Made by a program: the position numbers and the translations under genes. The notes under the pieces were generated by a model. It had not been told where the DNA came from, did not search any database, and saw only the letters and a list, made by a program, of their open reading frames with translations. Shown here piece after piece: positions 37,901 through 49,600 of a DNA stretch of 64,000 nt (the first letter of the stretch is position 1; each line of letters opens with the position of its first letter). Source of the DNA: Anisakis pegreffii (taxonomy: Eukaryota; Nematoda; Chromadorea; Rhabditida; Anisakidae); NCBI GenBank assembly GCA_035041965.1, contig JAPYMA010001528.1:1-64000 (forward strand), read 5' to 3'.

Positions 37901-37917
37901 CACCTAATCTTCAGCAG

Positions 37918-37925
37918 TATAAAAG
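37918..37925 (+). promoter_or_regulatory. TATA-box candidate of the ChaC gene
   Basis: TATAAAAG lies 182 bp upstream of the ChaC ATG (38100). A transcription start near 37950 would leave about 150 nt of 5' UTR. Position and sequence fit; nothing else confirms it. Confidence 0.35.
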
Positions 37926-38099
37926 AAGATCAGAACAGTTCTAAAGTTGCATTGTTGTTAAACTGTGATACTTGTTTAGCACTGTGATATCCCAATTATC
38001 TTCGTATCCACCACGTCCAAGTGATTTCATTCACTAAAATTTAACAATTCCGAATTGAAATCTTCAACATCACATCACTATCTCTTCTATCTTGCAACT

Positions 38100-39404
38100 A
38101 TGCCAAAATATCTACAACTGTTTGATGCGCTACAAAATTTGTCAAATATTTGGATATTTGGTTATGGATCGCTGATCTGGAATCCGGGATTTAGTTATGA
38201 TGAATCTTGGAAAGCAATCGCAAACGGCTATTCATTGAGGATGTATCAAGGCAATACATTCCATCGAGGCGACTCCAGTCTGGTAAGCCTACGCTTTCAA
38301 TTGCGATCCTTTCATTAGTTACTGGCTTTCATTTCGTTTGTTTTGATATGTTTGTTGATTGTCTTGTTTTTGATCATTCAGTTTTGATTGTTTTTCATCA
38401 ATAACGAGAAGCAACATTTACTGATCCACTTGTTTATCATTCATGCAAATGATCAGTGAATAATAGTAATAGCAGTGATAACATTGTCAATGATAACAAT
38501 AATAAAGCAACAACGATAAAAGTAATGATAATGACACTTCAAGCAATAAAATAACAGTGATAATATTCAGCCAGGACGTGTTGCAACTTTAATAGAGGAT
38601 CAGCAATCGTATGCATGCGGACTGGTGTTCAAAGTGACCGGAAGTGATCAGATCAAAGCAGCACTGGAACATCTTCACGAGCGTGAAATATTGAATGGCT
38701 ACGAGTACTGCATCATTCCTGTCGAAGTGAATACACGTGAAGGTATTGATATTAAGTCGCAGTGAATGTTGTTTACAAAATCGAATCGAGTTCTCTTTAC
38801 TCACTCCTTCAATCAGTAGAATCAACAACTGTCGCATTCCATTACGAGTATATACTTCACCGTTCTCGTTAGGAATACTCCAAATATCGCATTTTCCAAC
38901 TCCTCTGAAACGCTCCTTCCCTACAGATAACAATCTTATCGGTAGCGTAGCATATCATCCATCGGTTTTGATGAATTTAGCGATTGCGGGAAACGGGGCA
39001 GTTTGTTTTGTTTCGCTCTGCGCAATGACTCGCATGATTCCAGTGGAATTTTGAGAGAAATTTTCAATCAATACAAGAAATACATACGAATCGTAAACGA
39101 ACAAAATAGGGATTAGCGATGATGATTATACAACATTTCAGGTGAATGCACAACAACGAAACGAATAAATGCGTTGACGTGTATTGCGAATGCAGACAAT
39201 GAATTTTATTTGGGACCAACTTCAGTGGATGAGATCGGTGAGCAAATTGCGAACGCAAAAGGATGTGCTGGCCCGAATTCGGATTATCTCTTCAAGTTGG
39301 CCGATGAAATCCGGAATTTGTTTCCTGATTATTCAGATCAACATCTCTTCGAACTTCAAGCTTCTGTTATGCAACGACGGCAACAACAACCGCTTCTCTG
39401 CTGA
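38100..39404 (+). CDS. Glutathione-specific gamma-glutamylcyclotransferase, ChaC family
   Basis: Three exons, 38100-38282, 38571-38742 and 39142-39404, join in phases 0 and 1 into a 205-aa protein, the usual length of CHAC1/CHAC2-type enzymes. The N terminus carries the substrate-binding loop IFGYGSLIWNPGF, followed by a PGRVATLIED strand. The likely catalytic glutamate lies in HEREILNGYEY. The C-terminal half has NEFYLGPTSVDEIGEQI and DYLFKLADEIRNLFPDYSDQ, matching the conserved YLGP and EYL...LA...R segments. Known family reaction: cytosolic glutathione to 5-oxoproline plus Cys-Gly. The ATG at 38100 is the first in frame next to the conserved core; the frame is open a little further upstream without an ATG. 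Intron 2 contains an in-phase decoy exon (38927-39054). CHAC1 versus CHAC2 is not decided here, though the constitutive CHAC2 type seems closer. Confidence 0.93.
38927..39054 (+). other. Possible alternative terminal exon inside ChaC intron 2
   Basis: A strong acceptor (GCTCCTTCCCTACAG) precedes 38927. The reading frame from exon 2 (phase 1) continues as NNLIGSVAYHPSVLMNLAI and on to a TGA at 39052-39054. Use of this exon would replace the conserved YLGP region and give a truncated, probably inactive protein. The sequence shows the site only; use is not shown. Confidence 0.3.
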
Positions 39405-41000
39405 TTGCTCAACTCAGTTCATGATTTCACTCAAATTTGGCCTATGCGACTGATTCGTTCGTGTAAATAGTTGTCCTTTTTTCTGGTCATCCTCGACAAG
39501 ATATGCTAACCAAATTTGTTTAACTAGCATTTTCTTAGCAAATTCGATTTCAACAGCGCTCATCATCAGGGAAATTTCGGAAATTAGAATGAATACAGTC
39601 GAAAGCGAATGTAATAGCATGAATTTGTTTGAAGAATTTGGGAAAGATATGTAACAAAAGTTTGATCGTTTATTATGAATACTGAGTGATCAGGAAGCTT
39701 GATTATAAGATGTTAAAAGATATGATCAGGAAATAATGTGCACGCATGTGACTGGATGAGCCGCTAATTAACTAAATCATTGCATGGATTAGATATTGTG
39801 AACGATTCAAAAAAACATGCTAGCATTGTTAATCGTAAATGTTCGTTGTAAATATTAATTGTAAATATTACTCAAGTATTAATTAATCGTAAATACAATT
39901 AAATTGTAAATACAGTCAAATATTAATTAATTGTAAATCCTGATTGTGAATATTAATCAAGATCTCATTGTTTTGTAATTATGTACTTTATTCGATTAAA
40001 ATTATATTGTGTATAAAGATATTGATCACACGTAATCATTTGGCTACGCAATTAGAAAGCGAACATCTGAACCAAAGTATTTCGTGACCGATTGAATAAT
40101 GAGCATGGTGAGCATGCATGAAATAAATTTGACATCAACGGGAAATATTTTAATTGATAGAGAATGCTATGGGAATTTGTCGATATGTACGTGTCCGTCC
40201 AAATGTGCTTAATTTGTTGTTTAGCCGAGTACAGCCTCTTCTCTTACGATTAGCTATTAGGGATGAAACAAGATAATATCGTGAACGGGCGATTAACATT
40301 TCCGATGTGGGAGTAATTGGATATGAAAAACGGATGTGAAATTGGATTATCCAAAATAATCACTACTTACAAATAAATAATCTTTTCACAATTGAACACA
40401 AATATGACCATATTCACAAACAAACAAGCATTTACAAATAATGAAATGTGGAAGATGCACAAGAAAGTGATTACTGACCACAGCTCAATTTTATTTTCCG
40501 GTCCCTATATTCTAACGCACGAAAAAATATAGCATAAATAAAGAAAAGATGGTTTCTTTCAACTACTGCTCATTTATTTTGGCTCTAGGATTAATCAAAA
40601 GAAACTTTCAAAAAGATAAACAAAAATAAAGTTTGAAAGCTTCCGATCACCTGCTCGGGTGATTTGCTGCAGTTTTAGACGAATACAATTCGATTTCTAT
40701 AAGTTTTATTTTTTTGCAATTGCTCAGTTATCTTCAGTGATTTTCAGTTATTTCGTACATACTCCAATAATTGTGTGGTATTGCCTGTTGCATTGTTTCA
40801 GTCTGACCTGGCCCTCTTGCGGGCCATTGATCATTCCATCACATGGTGCCCCTTTTGTAGGGCTTGCTTTTGTCGTGAATTAGGATATTCACGATCATTT
40901 GAATATTCTATTTTTGAAATATATTGAATGTATTGTATATTATTTTTGTTCTTAATATCTTATTGTCGCCTCGTCTTTGTTCTTTTCGTCTATTATCATT
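39405..41000. other. Interval without a supported gene
   Basis: Includes the ChaC 3' flank and an AT-rich stretch of imperfect ATTAATTGTAAATA-type tandem copies at about 39836-39960. Near 40800-40870 is a GC-richer patch with a GGCCC/GGGCC hairpin. No gene is supported. Confidence 0.5.
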
Positions 41001-41006
41001 ATTCCG

Positions 41007-41136
41007 TAAGCAATTCGAGTGATTAATGCAGTTTCGAAAGATCTTGTTTGTCATCATTAATCAATGAGCAACTCGATGTATTGATGTCGAGGATTTGTTT
41101 GTCATCACTAATCTGTGAGCAATTCGACGGATTGCT
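41007..41136 (+). repeat. Degenerate tandem repeat, about 55 bp
   Basis: GAGCAAYTCGA-type starts at about 41009, 41066 and 41116 are each followed by TTGTTTGTCATCAYTAATC; about 2.5 imperfect units. Confidence 0.6.
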
Positions 41137-41352
41137 ACTGTTTTTGGAAGTGTACCCTTTCGATCAAGTTATATTTATTGTTGCTAAGTGTTTGTAAAAG
41201 TAAAGGTTTCGTTTGCTGCTATCGTCCAACCACTCCACATACGGCAAATCTCCTCACTTCATTACAGCTTTGTCACCGTCGAAAGATCCTCGAACAACTT
41301 CCGATTAACTGTTGACAAAAGCAATAAGTCCAGTAATTGGAAGTAACAGTAC

Positions 41353-41540
41353 CCGGTCAATCTGCCTAAAGATATTTTGCCTAACGACAGTTTGTCTAAA
41401 GACACATTGACTAACGGACAGTTTGCCTAATGGACAGTTTACCTAACTTTCAGTTTTTTAATGGATATTTTGCCTAATAGGCAAACTGTTCCTTGGGCAA
41501 ACTGTCCGTTAGGCAAAATGTCTTTATGCAGATTGACCGG
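41353..41540. mobile_element. Palindromic MITE-like element
   Basis: The ends CCGGTCAATCTGC (41353-41365) and GCAGATTGACCGG (41528-41540) are exact inverted repeats, and similarity continues inward (TAAAGAYATTTTGCCTAAC). The interior is an imperfect 17-bp tandem series of the type TTTGCCTAACGGACAGT. The octamer AAGTAACA occurs just outside both ends (41341-41348 and 41548-41555) and could be a target-site duplication. There is no coding capacity. Confidence 0.8.
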
Positions 41541-41615
41541 TCACGGCAAGTAACATACTCACCTTCAGATACATCCTTCCCTGTCGATCATATGAACTGA
41601 TAATGAACCGATTTG

Positions 41616-41834
41616 CTATCGTGGAACTGTTCGTTTTTTTCGCACATCTCTTCCTGAGGGCATCCATTTCGCCGGATTCCGTCGGTTGATGAAATCACTC
41701 ATCGATTGATTGGTTTCGCGATTCGCTAAGGTTTCTTGAGTTGTGTTTGCTCTGGTTGCCCGCTTTTTGGTCACTATCAGTGCTCCTTGTTCCTTCGACA
41801 ACCGTCCATCGGCACACCTCATCGTCCAGTGTAT
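41616..41834 (-). CDS. Terminal exon of an unidentified basic protein
   Basis: A canonical acceptor (CTTTAAATTTCAG) ends at 41835. The following 72 codons read IHWTMRCADGRLSKEQGALI, then a Thr/Asn-rich basic segment, then SDFINRRNPAKWMPSGRDVR and KKRTVPR before TAG. Codon content is GC-richer and more protein-like than nearby frames. Phase 0 entry. Upstream exons should lie above 41835 but none was recognised. The terminal Arg/Lys clusters could serve in nuclear localisation or nucleic-acid binding; this is inference only. Confidence 0.5.
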   Translation of the reverse strand: MHWTMRCADGRLSKEQGALIVTKKRATRANTTQETLANRETNQSMSDFINRRNPAKWMPSGRDVRKKRTVPR

Positions 41835-43682
41835 CTGAAATTTAAAGTATTAGAAACAAAATGAAAAGTTTATAATAAATCGAACACCAACTGCAACTGT
41901 GAACAAGATTCCTCATGGAATCGTGGAATCAAATGGCTTCTTGCCATTGGATGGAATGGAATAAATGAAACAATAAAAGGCAACAAAGTCAGCCCAGGCC
42001 AAATTCAAATGCATTCGATTTTTGCATAACGATATAAGTTTTCTCTCGAACTATCATCCTTCGAAAAGTCCCAAATGATTGAGACGGAATTTAGATTTGA
42101 ACAATCTTCATGCTATTTCAATACGCCCAAAAATGCAAAGTTTTAAATGGCGAGCGTGGAAAAACTAAATGGAATAAATCTGTGAGCTTAAGAAATGAAT
42201 GCAGTAGAGATTCTTCGCAGAATTATGAATGAGAGCGAATCGGTGATACGGCTGAAGTGAATGAGAAAATCGCCACTACATAATGAGACTGTAGTGTTGT
42301 AAGTAACATCAGTTATAAGAGTAATGAAATATCATGGAAATTCGACATAAAAATCACGTGCATACTATGAGAAAAGAGATGTGCATGGAACGTACGTGAT
42401 GCATGCAAACCTTCTGGATTGCTACGTTCACCAGAAGCTGTTCTTCTGCATTCTATTCATTACGAGAGCTTTCTCTACATTTCTTACATCTGAATCTCAT
42501 GATATCTCATTAATCTCAATCCTCGTTTTGCTGACTGCATAGATGCTTCGTTGTGTGGTGATAATTTTCTCGTTCACTTCAGATGCATCACTAAATCACT
42601 CTCATTTATAATTTACCGCAGAATCTTCGCTCAATTCATTGCCTTCATTCGTACTTCATGCAAATTTTGATTTCTGTTAGAAATTCTGGTGTGCAGAAAA
42701 CCAATTGCCACAGCTTAACAAAATTGATGAGATGCAAGTTGCCTATTTAAATCTTGATAATCTTCAAATGCTATTGTATAATGCTGATGTAATCAGAGTG
42801 ATTTTCGTGAAGTGACCATACTTCTGCCAAACAATCTGTTTTTCGAGTTCATGTCAAGACGTAACTCCTCACCTTTCACTGTAACAGTAAAATGAGAAAA
42901 GTGAACAAGCAACTCTTCCTCAACTCGTAAATTCTATCGAATTTTACATTAGAAGATATACTGATCACTATGTCATGCTCAAAAAAACATTCTTATTGGA
43001 ACGAACGTTGAAGAATAGTTGATGAAGAGTTTAGAAATTTGGATATCATGCATTCAGCAAGTGAATGGAGTGGGACGTTTTCAACACCTCAGTATTCTGA
43101 AATCCTATCAGCAAAATACTAATCTTTTATTACGAGATAGCAAGAAATTTCTTTGCCGAGCAACACAATGTGTAGTGCATTCGTAATGGAGAATCCATCT
43201 CAATTTAAAAATATCATTATTCCTGAAAATCATATACACTTGTGATACTTTTTTGAGGTCAATCAGTGAGCAAGTTTCAGAAATGTATGTAGATCTCTGA
43301 AACTAGATAATTTTCTTCGGCAACATATCTTCTTCTCTGATAGATCGAATCGGCTTTATCTGATAGCATCAACAAAATAAAGATGATGCGCAAGACTGAG
43401 GGAATCGATAGATTGAATAGAATATTCAAGATAATCCTGCAGCATTGTTGTTGGACGGTGCTTATTAATATGAAGATAGTTTTGTACATAGTTTTGCTGT
43501 CCTATAGATTGGATATGTGAAGTTGGCTGCTGTTTACCACGATATCCACGATCACAGTAAATCATTTAACAGAGTGAGTTTGAAGTAATTCCCATTTTCA
43601 ACAGCAATCTATCCTGGAAGCTTTCCTCCTTTATAAGGTGCATAGCGGTAATGGGTAGAGCAAATAGTAATATAGTTTTTAT

Positions 43683-43856
43683 TGACAAAGTATTACCTGC
43701 GCAATTAGCGATGGTTTTTTTACGATGTTCAACATTTCGGGGTTATGCCATCTTCAGGAAAAAGTGATTCAACAACATGTTCCTGAAGATGGCATAGCGC
43801 CGAAACGTTGAACCTCGTGAAAAAACCATCTCTAGTTGCGCTGGTAATACTTTGCC
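43683..43856. mobile_element. Foldback element with hammerhead-like core string
   Basis: The left arm 43683-43760 and right arm 43780-43856 are near-complete reverse complements (about 77 bp, several mismatches) around a 19-nt loop. The right arm contains CTGAAGA (43783-43789), a 12-nt potential stem II, then CGAAACG (43801-43807). The left arm carries the same string on the minus strand (CGAAATG variant). CTGANGA...GAAA is the invariant core of hammerhead ribozymes, which are known in Penelope-like retroelement terminal repeats. No coding region is present. Confidence 0.7.
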
Positions 43857-44094
43857 AAGAAATCTATCTATTCAGTCCATCCAATTATTCCTGTATAATT
43901 GGAGAGCGATTAGATTTTTGTTCAAAATTTCTCGCTAGCATCTCGAACACTACAAATTTCTCACAATCAGATTCGTTGTACGCTCAACTCACAACCCGTA
44001 CTTCGAAAGCCATCGCACTAACTAACGATAAGGCTGTGTGCGCGGCACTGTCTCACAGTGCATCTGAAAACTTTCATCAGACAAAGTGATCACA

Positions 44095-46680
44095 CGCTTG
44101 ACGATAGAATGTGAACCAGTAAAACCGGTTTCTCATGACTCCTCCGTATGATCGTTTGTGTATGGTTCTTCGCAAATGGTCATTGATGTTCTCACAGCAT
44201 TTCACCTTACAAGTTGGTGTGCTGATATGAGTAATTGATTTTGATTGCATTAAACATCTGTTTGCGGTCGGTCCATTCCTTCGACAGAAACATCAACAAT
44301 TTAAGAAATATTCGATGAAACCGATCAAAACATTTCGCAATCACTCAAATGAATCAACAAAAATATGTTGACGAAATAAAATCCGACGGAAACAAATACT
44401 GTCATTTAACTGTCATTTACTGTCATTTTGATTAGCGGGCATCGGCTTGAAGTTCAGTTTTGTTGCAATGCTTAATGAAATTGATATTATCGTGAAGATC
44501 GAGTTTTTTTTTTTGGTTCGTAGATGTGAATCGTGATAGGGGAGTGACACGGTTCCGGTGAATACCTGATCAATTATTGTTTTGCTGGAAAACATTTGGC
44601 TATGTTTACTTGAACGTTCACTCGAAATCAAGTGATGATGCAGACAAGAATTTCATGATGCTTAGGAAGCACTAATAAAATGTGGGTTCAATCGAGTGTT
44701 ATTGCATTTGATCGTGTGATCATATGCTTAAAAATTATGAACATGCTTCTGCATTCGTACGCTCGAAGCGTCTGATGGACCACTCATTAATCGCGGATTT
44801 TTTATGTGCAAGCAAACTGTTGATCGTAGAAATCGGTGCGTGATCTTTCTTGAGGCTTGACTTCAAGAAATTCTATTACAAGATGAACTTCCATTCTACT
44901 GATGAAATTTGCTGAATCCTCCGAGTTGTCGAATTCTAAAATTTTCTTCTTCATTAAAACTGCTAAGGTCCAGAAACTATGGTCGATATCCTGCTGATAC
45001 TAACATTTACGATTAAATGAATGCGCAACTCACAATCAACTCACAGTGTTAACAGTATTATTGATTTTATCGGCAAATGTCACCATAGTGATTATGATTA
45101 TCATTATCACCGTTACTATTCACATCTATTCTAACTGAAAGCATTTTGTTGTTCTATTCTTCAAAGTGCTCAAAGGAAAGGCATGAAGAAGAATACTAAC
45201 GATGTAAAACAAGTACACATTATTTATTACATAATAAATATGAAGATGCAAACGTATCATAAATTGTTTTCCGTTTCGTTTCGTTTCGCTGTAAATATGA
45301 GCAAAATCGCAATAACTCGTTCTCAATCGTGCAAAACTTCAAATTTCTTGATTATCATTTCTCCCAAACGAACCAACCAACCAACGAACGCCTCTAACTT
45401 CACATCGTCATTACTATCATCAACACCATCACTATCAACACCATCATTACTTGAGTATTTGATCATTACCTATAAATTAAACGTTCCATCTTCTCGATCA
45501 TGCGTGTTCGATTCTTAGTCATGCGTTGTTTCATAGTGCTTCGTGCATTCATCACATTTCTTTTACTAACTCCTATAGTGTTCAATTGAAACAACTCACT
45601 TCATATTGAGTCATTCACCAATTTCAAATGTTTCTTAGTTTAATTTAAGTTCGACCATTGTTGATTTTTCATTTTCTACAGTGTCATCCACTTTTATATC
45701 GCTCATCTTTTCCACAAAAAAGTATTCGATTTGATAAATTGAGGCATCTCATTGAACCAATGAAGTTGTTTTGACCACTGATAGATTAAATGAGATGAAA
45801 GCGAATGCATCTATTCAGATATCTAAATACCGTAAAAGATAACACTAAAAAAACAATTGCATATCATACGTCTCCAGCTCTAATGAATGCGATCAGTGAT
45901 GAGCAATCCTCATCTTATTGAAAGCAGTCTATCATAAGCAATAGAATCTGCTTCGCTCATTGTATTGTTTCCATTGCCAATGAAATTATCAATAGTTCTA
46001 GCTTTTTGTTTTGCTCATGAAATGTTTAATTGTCAAGCAGTCGCCCTGCTGTTTCCATTGATTCTCTTGATTGAACGATGAGTTTCAATTCAGCTAACTG
46101 GAAGCAATATCACCGATTTGATTGTCACACATAAGATGACACGGATTATCGGTTCGTCGATAAGGAAATTCATTGTTGTGCTAATAATTTTCTTCAATTT
46201 TTTCATATTCGCCATTCGAACATTCCCGCTGAATGGAGGTTAGCTGATAGCATTTTATCTTACGTTGAAAAGATATAATTTCTGAAAGAATTAATAGTAA
46301 GTAATTCAAAAACAATCAAAAATGATTTTGCAAGCATAATATGCCTAACATTTTACAGCTTCACCAGTCACATTTATATTGAGTGCTATTGAGCATAAAT
46401 TCGTTTGAAATTCGTGAATAAAGAATCAATCCACTGTTAACAATCACTTTCATTTGATGATAGTGACATAGTAACATTGTGGAGATTACTCTCCATTTGA
46501 TCAATCACTGAAGTTTTTTTGAATGATCATCTGGAAAATTTTTGAATATTTATTTTGGGATTATAATTATAATATTGTTCATCGATTCAGCATTGTAATC
46601 TTCTTCATTGAGTTAAACTCAAGTCAAAATTGAAGCTTCACTGTATCTTGGAACAAGCGATAATCTGAAATAGAACAAAT
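44095..46680. other. Interval upstream of the kinase gene; 5' exons expected but not found
   Basis: The kinase exon at 46685 requires upstream exon(s) ending in phase 1. I found none with convincing sequence. A signal-peptide-like frame at 46022 (MFNCQAVALLFPLILLI) stops before any usable donor. Otherwise AT-rich. Confidence 0.4.
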
Positions 46681-46684
46681 TTAG

Positions 46685-49600
46685 GTTCACCAAAAGTTAT
46701 CTCAGTCCCACTCAATTCATCGCTTCAGTTGGTGTGCGATGATGCAGCAAACATCGACAACAATGGAAGTAAAACGCACCGAAGCTTTTTGCTAAACGAT
46801 TATGCCTGGAATGATATTATTGGCAATGGTAGTAGTGAAAATACGGTACAAATGACGTGCGTTGTTGATTCGACTGAAAGTTTGAGATTATTCATTATGA
46901 AAGTGCACGAGAACGATGATGGCAACTACACTTGCGAAGATTCATACGGCAACATCGTCGAGACATTTCGAGTAATCGTCTCAACAAACTCAGAAGGTCT
47001 CCTCAATAAAACTGCACTTTTTTTCAAGTAAAGTAGGTTCATGACAGCGCGAAGCCAATGATGTATAAGTCGTTGCCTTCATGGCTAATCGAATATTTTG
47101 CTGCGGGATGGTTGGTCTAAATCTCAGAACTCGCTCGTATTTCGATATTTCAACATAACAATGTTATTTTCCACCTTTTTTTCGCTCGCTTTTCTCAAAT
47201 CCTCTCCATTCTTCCTGGTAAATAGTTCTTTCGAAATGTTCAAATGTTCAAGCGTACGTGTGCTCCCTGAATTAAGTAACTCCTGTTGATCTCTGCGGTT
47301 GAGACCAAAAATTGTGTGGAATAGAATCATCTAGCGTTAATATTCATTTGTCAACATTGCTTTGGCAATTACGTTATTGCAATTAATCTATAGAAAAATG
47401 GAATCACTCGAGCAAACATGAGAAGATTAAGCGACTTGATGCACTGAAACCATGCGAATCGGCTGTTAATCGTTTACGGGTTTGGAAGAAGAACGGAAAA
47501 GTGATTTGTGTTCAGAGATCAGTTGAGGACGTTTGTGGACTGGGAGAAGTCGCCAGTGATGAGCCGATTAAAAAGGTACTGAACGTTCCGTCAATAACGA
47601 CTTCCTCTCTAATTGAAAAGCGTTCACATTTGGGCTGCAGCGCTTCAAAATAATTTTTAACCAGGGTTGAATGTAACTGTGAACACCAGACAGAAAAGAT
47701 TGAATGTGAGCCCAAAGCACTTTCTGATTCTGAACCGAAATAAGTTGGTAATATCGAGCCGTTGCACTTTTTCGCTCTTGTTCGATAATCACATCTCAGA
47801 ATGAGATTATTCAATCAGTATCCAAAAATTGAAGAGAAAATGCAGGACATATTCCAGAGTCTGTCAGCAAACAGTAATTCATTCTTTGTAAAGTGGTAAA
47901 AGACTGGTAATTCACACTTATCTGAGACAATCTCCCGACATCCAGGCAGCAAGTTTAATCAAAGAGTAGCGTTTCGATTCAATTGCGAGTCGCTTTCAGG
48001 AATCAAAAGATTTGATGAGCCATCTACTACCTCCACTGCTCACCGCACTAATGGCATTCTTAGTGGTCATATTACTTATATTCGGCTTTATGTTTATACG
48101 AAGACGTAACAAAGAGTTGAACGAACTACGTCAACTTCACACAGAACTGGTTGAACAATCGTCGCCACCATCCGCAAAACATCTAACAGTTACCGTCCCT
48201 TCAGTGAAGCCATTGCACGAGCGAATCGATGAGTTGCCCTTCAACATGAACTACGAAGTGCGACTGCATCGACTCACTATCAAAAAGGTCAAATTAACCT
48301 TTATCAACTATCTGATTAGACGGCTAATCTCTGAGTATACCTCCACCTACTCATGCAACAGTTCCTGTTCACATTCCAGTTCATCATTGTGTTTGCTTGA
48401 GTTCTGAATTGATCGTAACATATTCGCATCATTGATCATTTTTTGATCAAAGGGTATAGATCAATCAATACGTTACTATATCTCTATTGAGGTTGCCATC
48501 TTCAAGGTAACCGTACTCTCAGGTTTGCCCGGTGACATATGGATCTCTTTGCACCATTCGATTGCTCAGAATCTTTACTTTCAGAATATCATATATTTAG
48601 CTGAGCAATTATGATAAGATGAGGAGATGTAGCTATTTTCTCAATGCTATACGTGATTCCATCTTCGAGCCTATCGTACTCTCAGTTTTGCCCAGTAACA
48701 TATGAATTTCTGCACACCGTTCGATCCAGCGGAATCTCTAGATTCAGAAAAACATGTATTTTGTTGAGTAATTCTGCTTTCTTGAGGAAAAATGGCTATT
48801 TTTATAAAGCTCACTCAGCAACAAGCGCAAAGGCGATTGTTCATATAGATTCTCTCACTATAGATCAATATCAACACGTTACTATGGCTCTATAAAGGTT
48901 ACCATCTTCGAGGTAATCGCACTCTCGAGTTTGCCCGGTAACACGTGAATTTCTTTGCAACATTCGATTGCTCAGAATCTCGATTAGTTAGAACCTCTAT
49001 TTTCAGAATATCATATATTTTGCCAAGCAATTATGGTTAGATCAGTAATCGGCATGATCTTCCTAATGCGATCAGATCCACTAATCAAATGCGGTTATTC
49101 AGGTGATAAGCAGTGGCGAATATGGTCGAGTGTATGCCGGAGAGTTACGTGCCAAAGGGCTAAGTAAAAAATCGATGCGAGTTGCGATCAAAGGACCGAA
49201 ACGAGCGGCTAAGTTGAAGGATATTCGGGCGCTAGCCGAAGAACTCAAACTGATGATTGCTGTGGGTGTACATCCGAATGTGCTGTGCTTGATTGGTACG
49301 GTAACTGAAAACATGAAACGGTTCGTTTGGTGATTGGTTGAAATCTTTAAATCGCACTGTAGCAGGCGTAATTTGATTGGTCACATTCGCTTTCGTTCAT
49401 AAGTCGGATTATTTAGCATAATTCTCTAAAATTTCATTACGTTACGCTAATTTCATGTAATTTTGTTCTACGGTAACGTTTGACCATTCACAACATCACA
49501 ACTCAGGTTGAATGACTTTCTTGTGCGTTACTCCAAGATTTATGGATGTTATTTTATTTTTAAGAGGTGGTGATTTATATGGTATTGTCGAGTATACAAT

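Noticed and set aside
43808..44089. 93-codon plus-strand frame starting within the foldback element
   Set aside because: Its first part is the foldback arm itself, and the remainder shows no motif.
46022..46081. Signal-peptide-like start MFNCQAVALLFPLILLI upstream of the kinase
   Set aside because: The frame stops at TGA before any usable GT donor, so it cannot be joined to the Ig exon.
47001..47031. Alternative donor (CAA then GTAAAG) for the Ig exon
   Set aside because: A better consensus, but its phase does not fit the next exon at 47394, whereas the GTCTCC donor at 46997 does. Kept only as a possibility.
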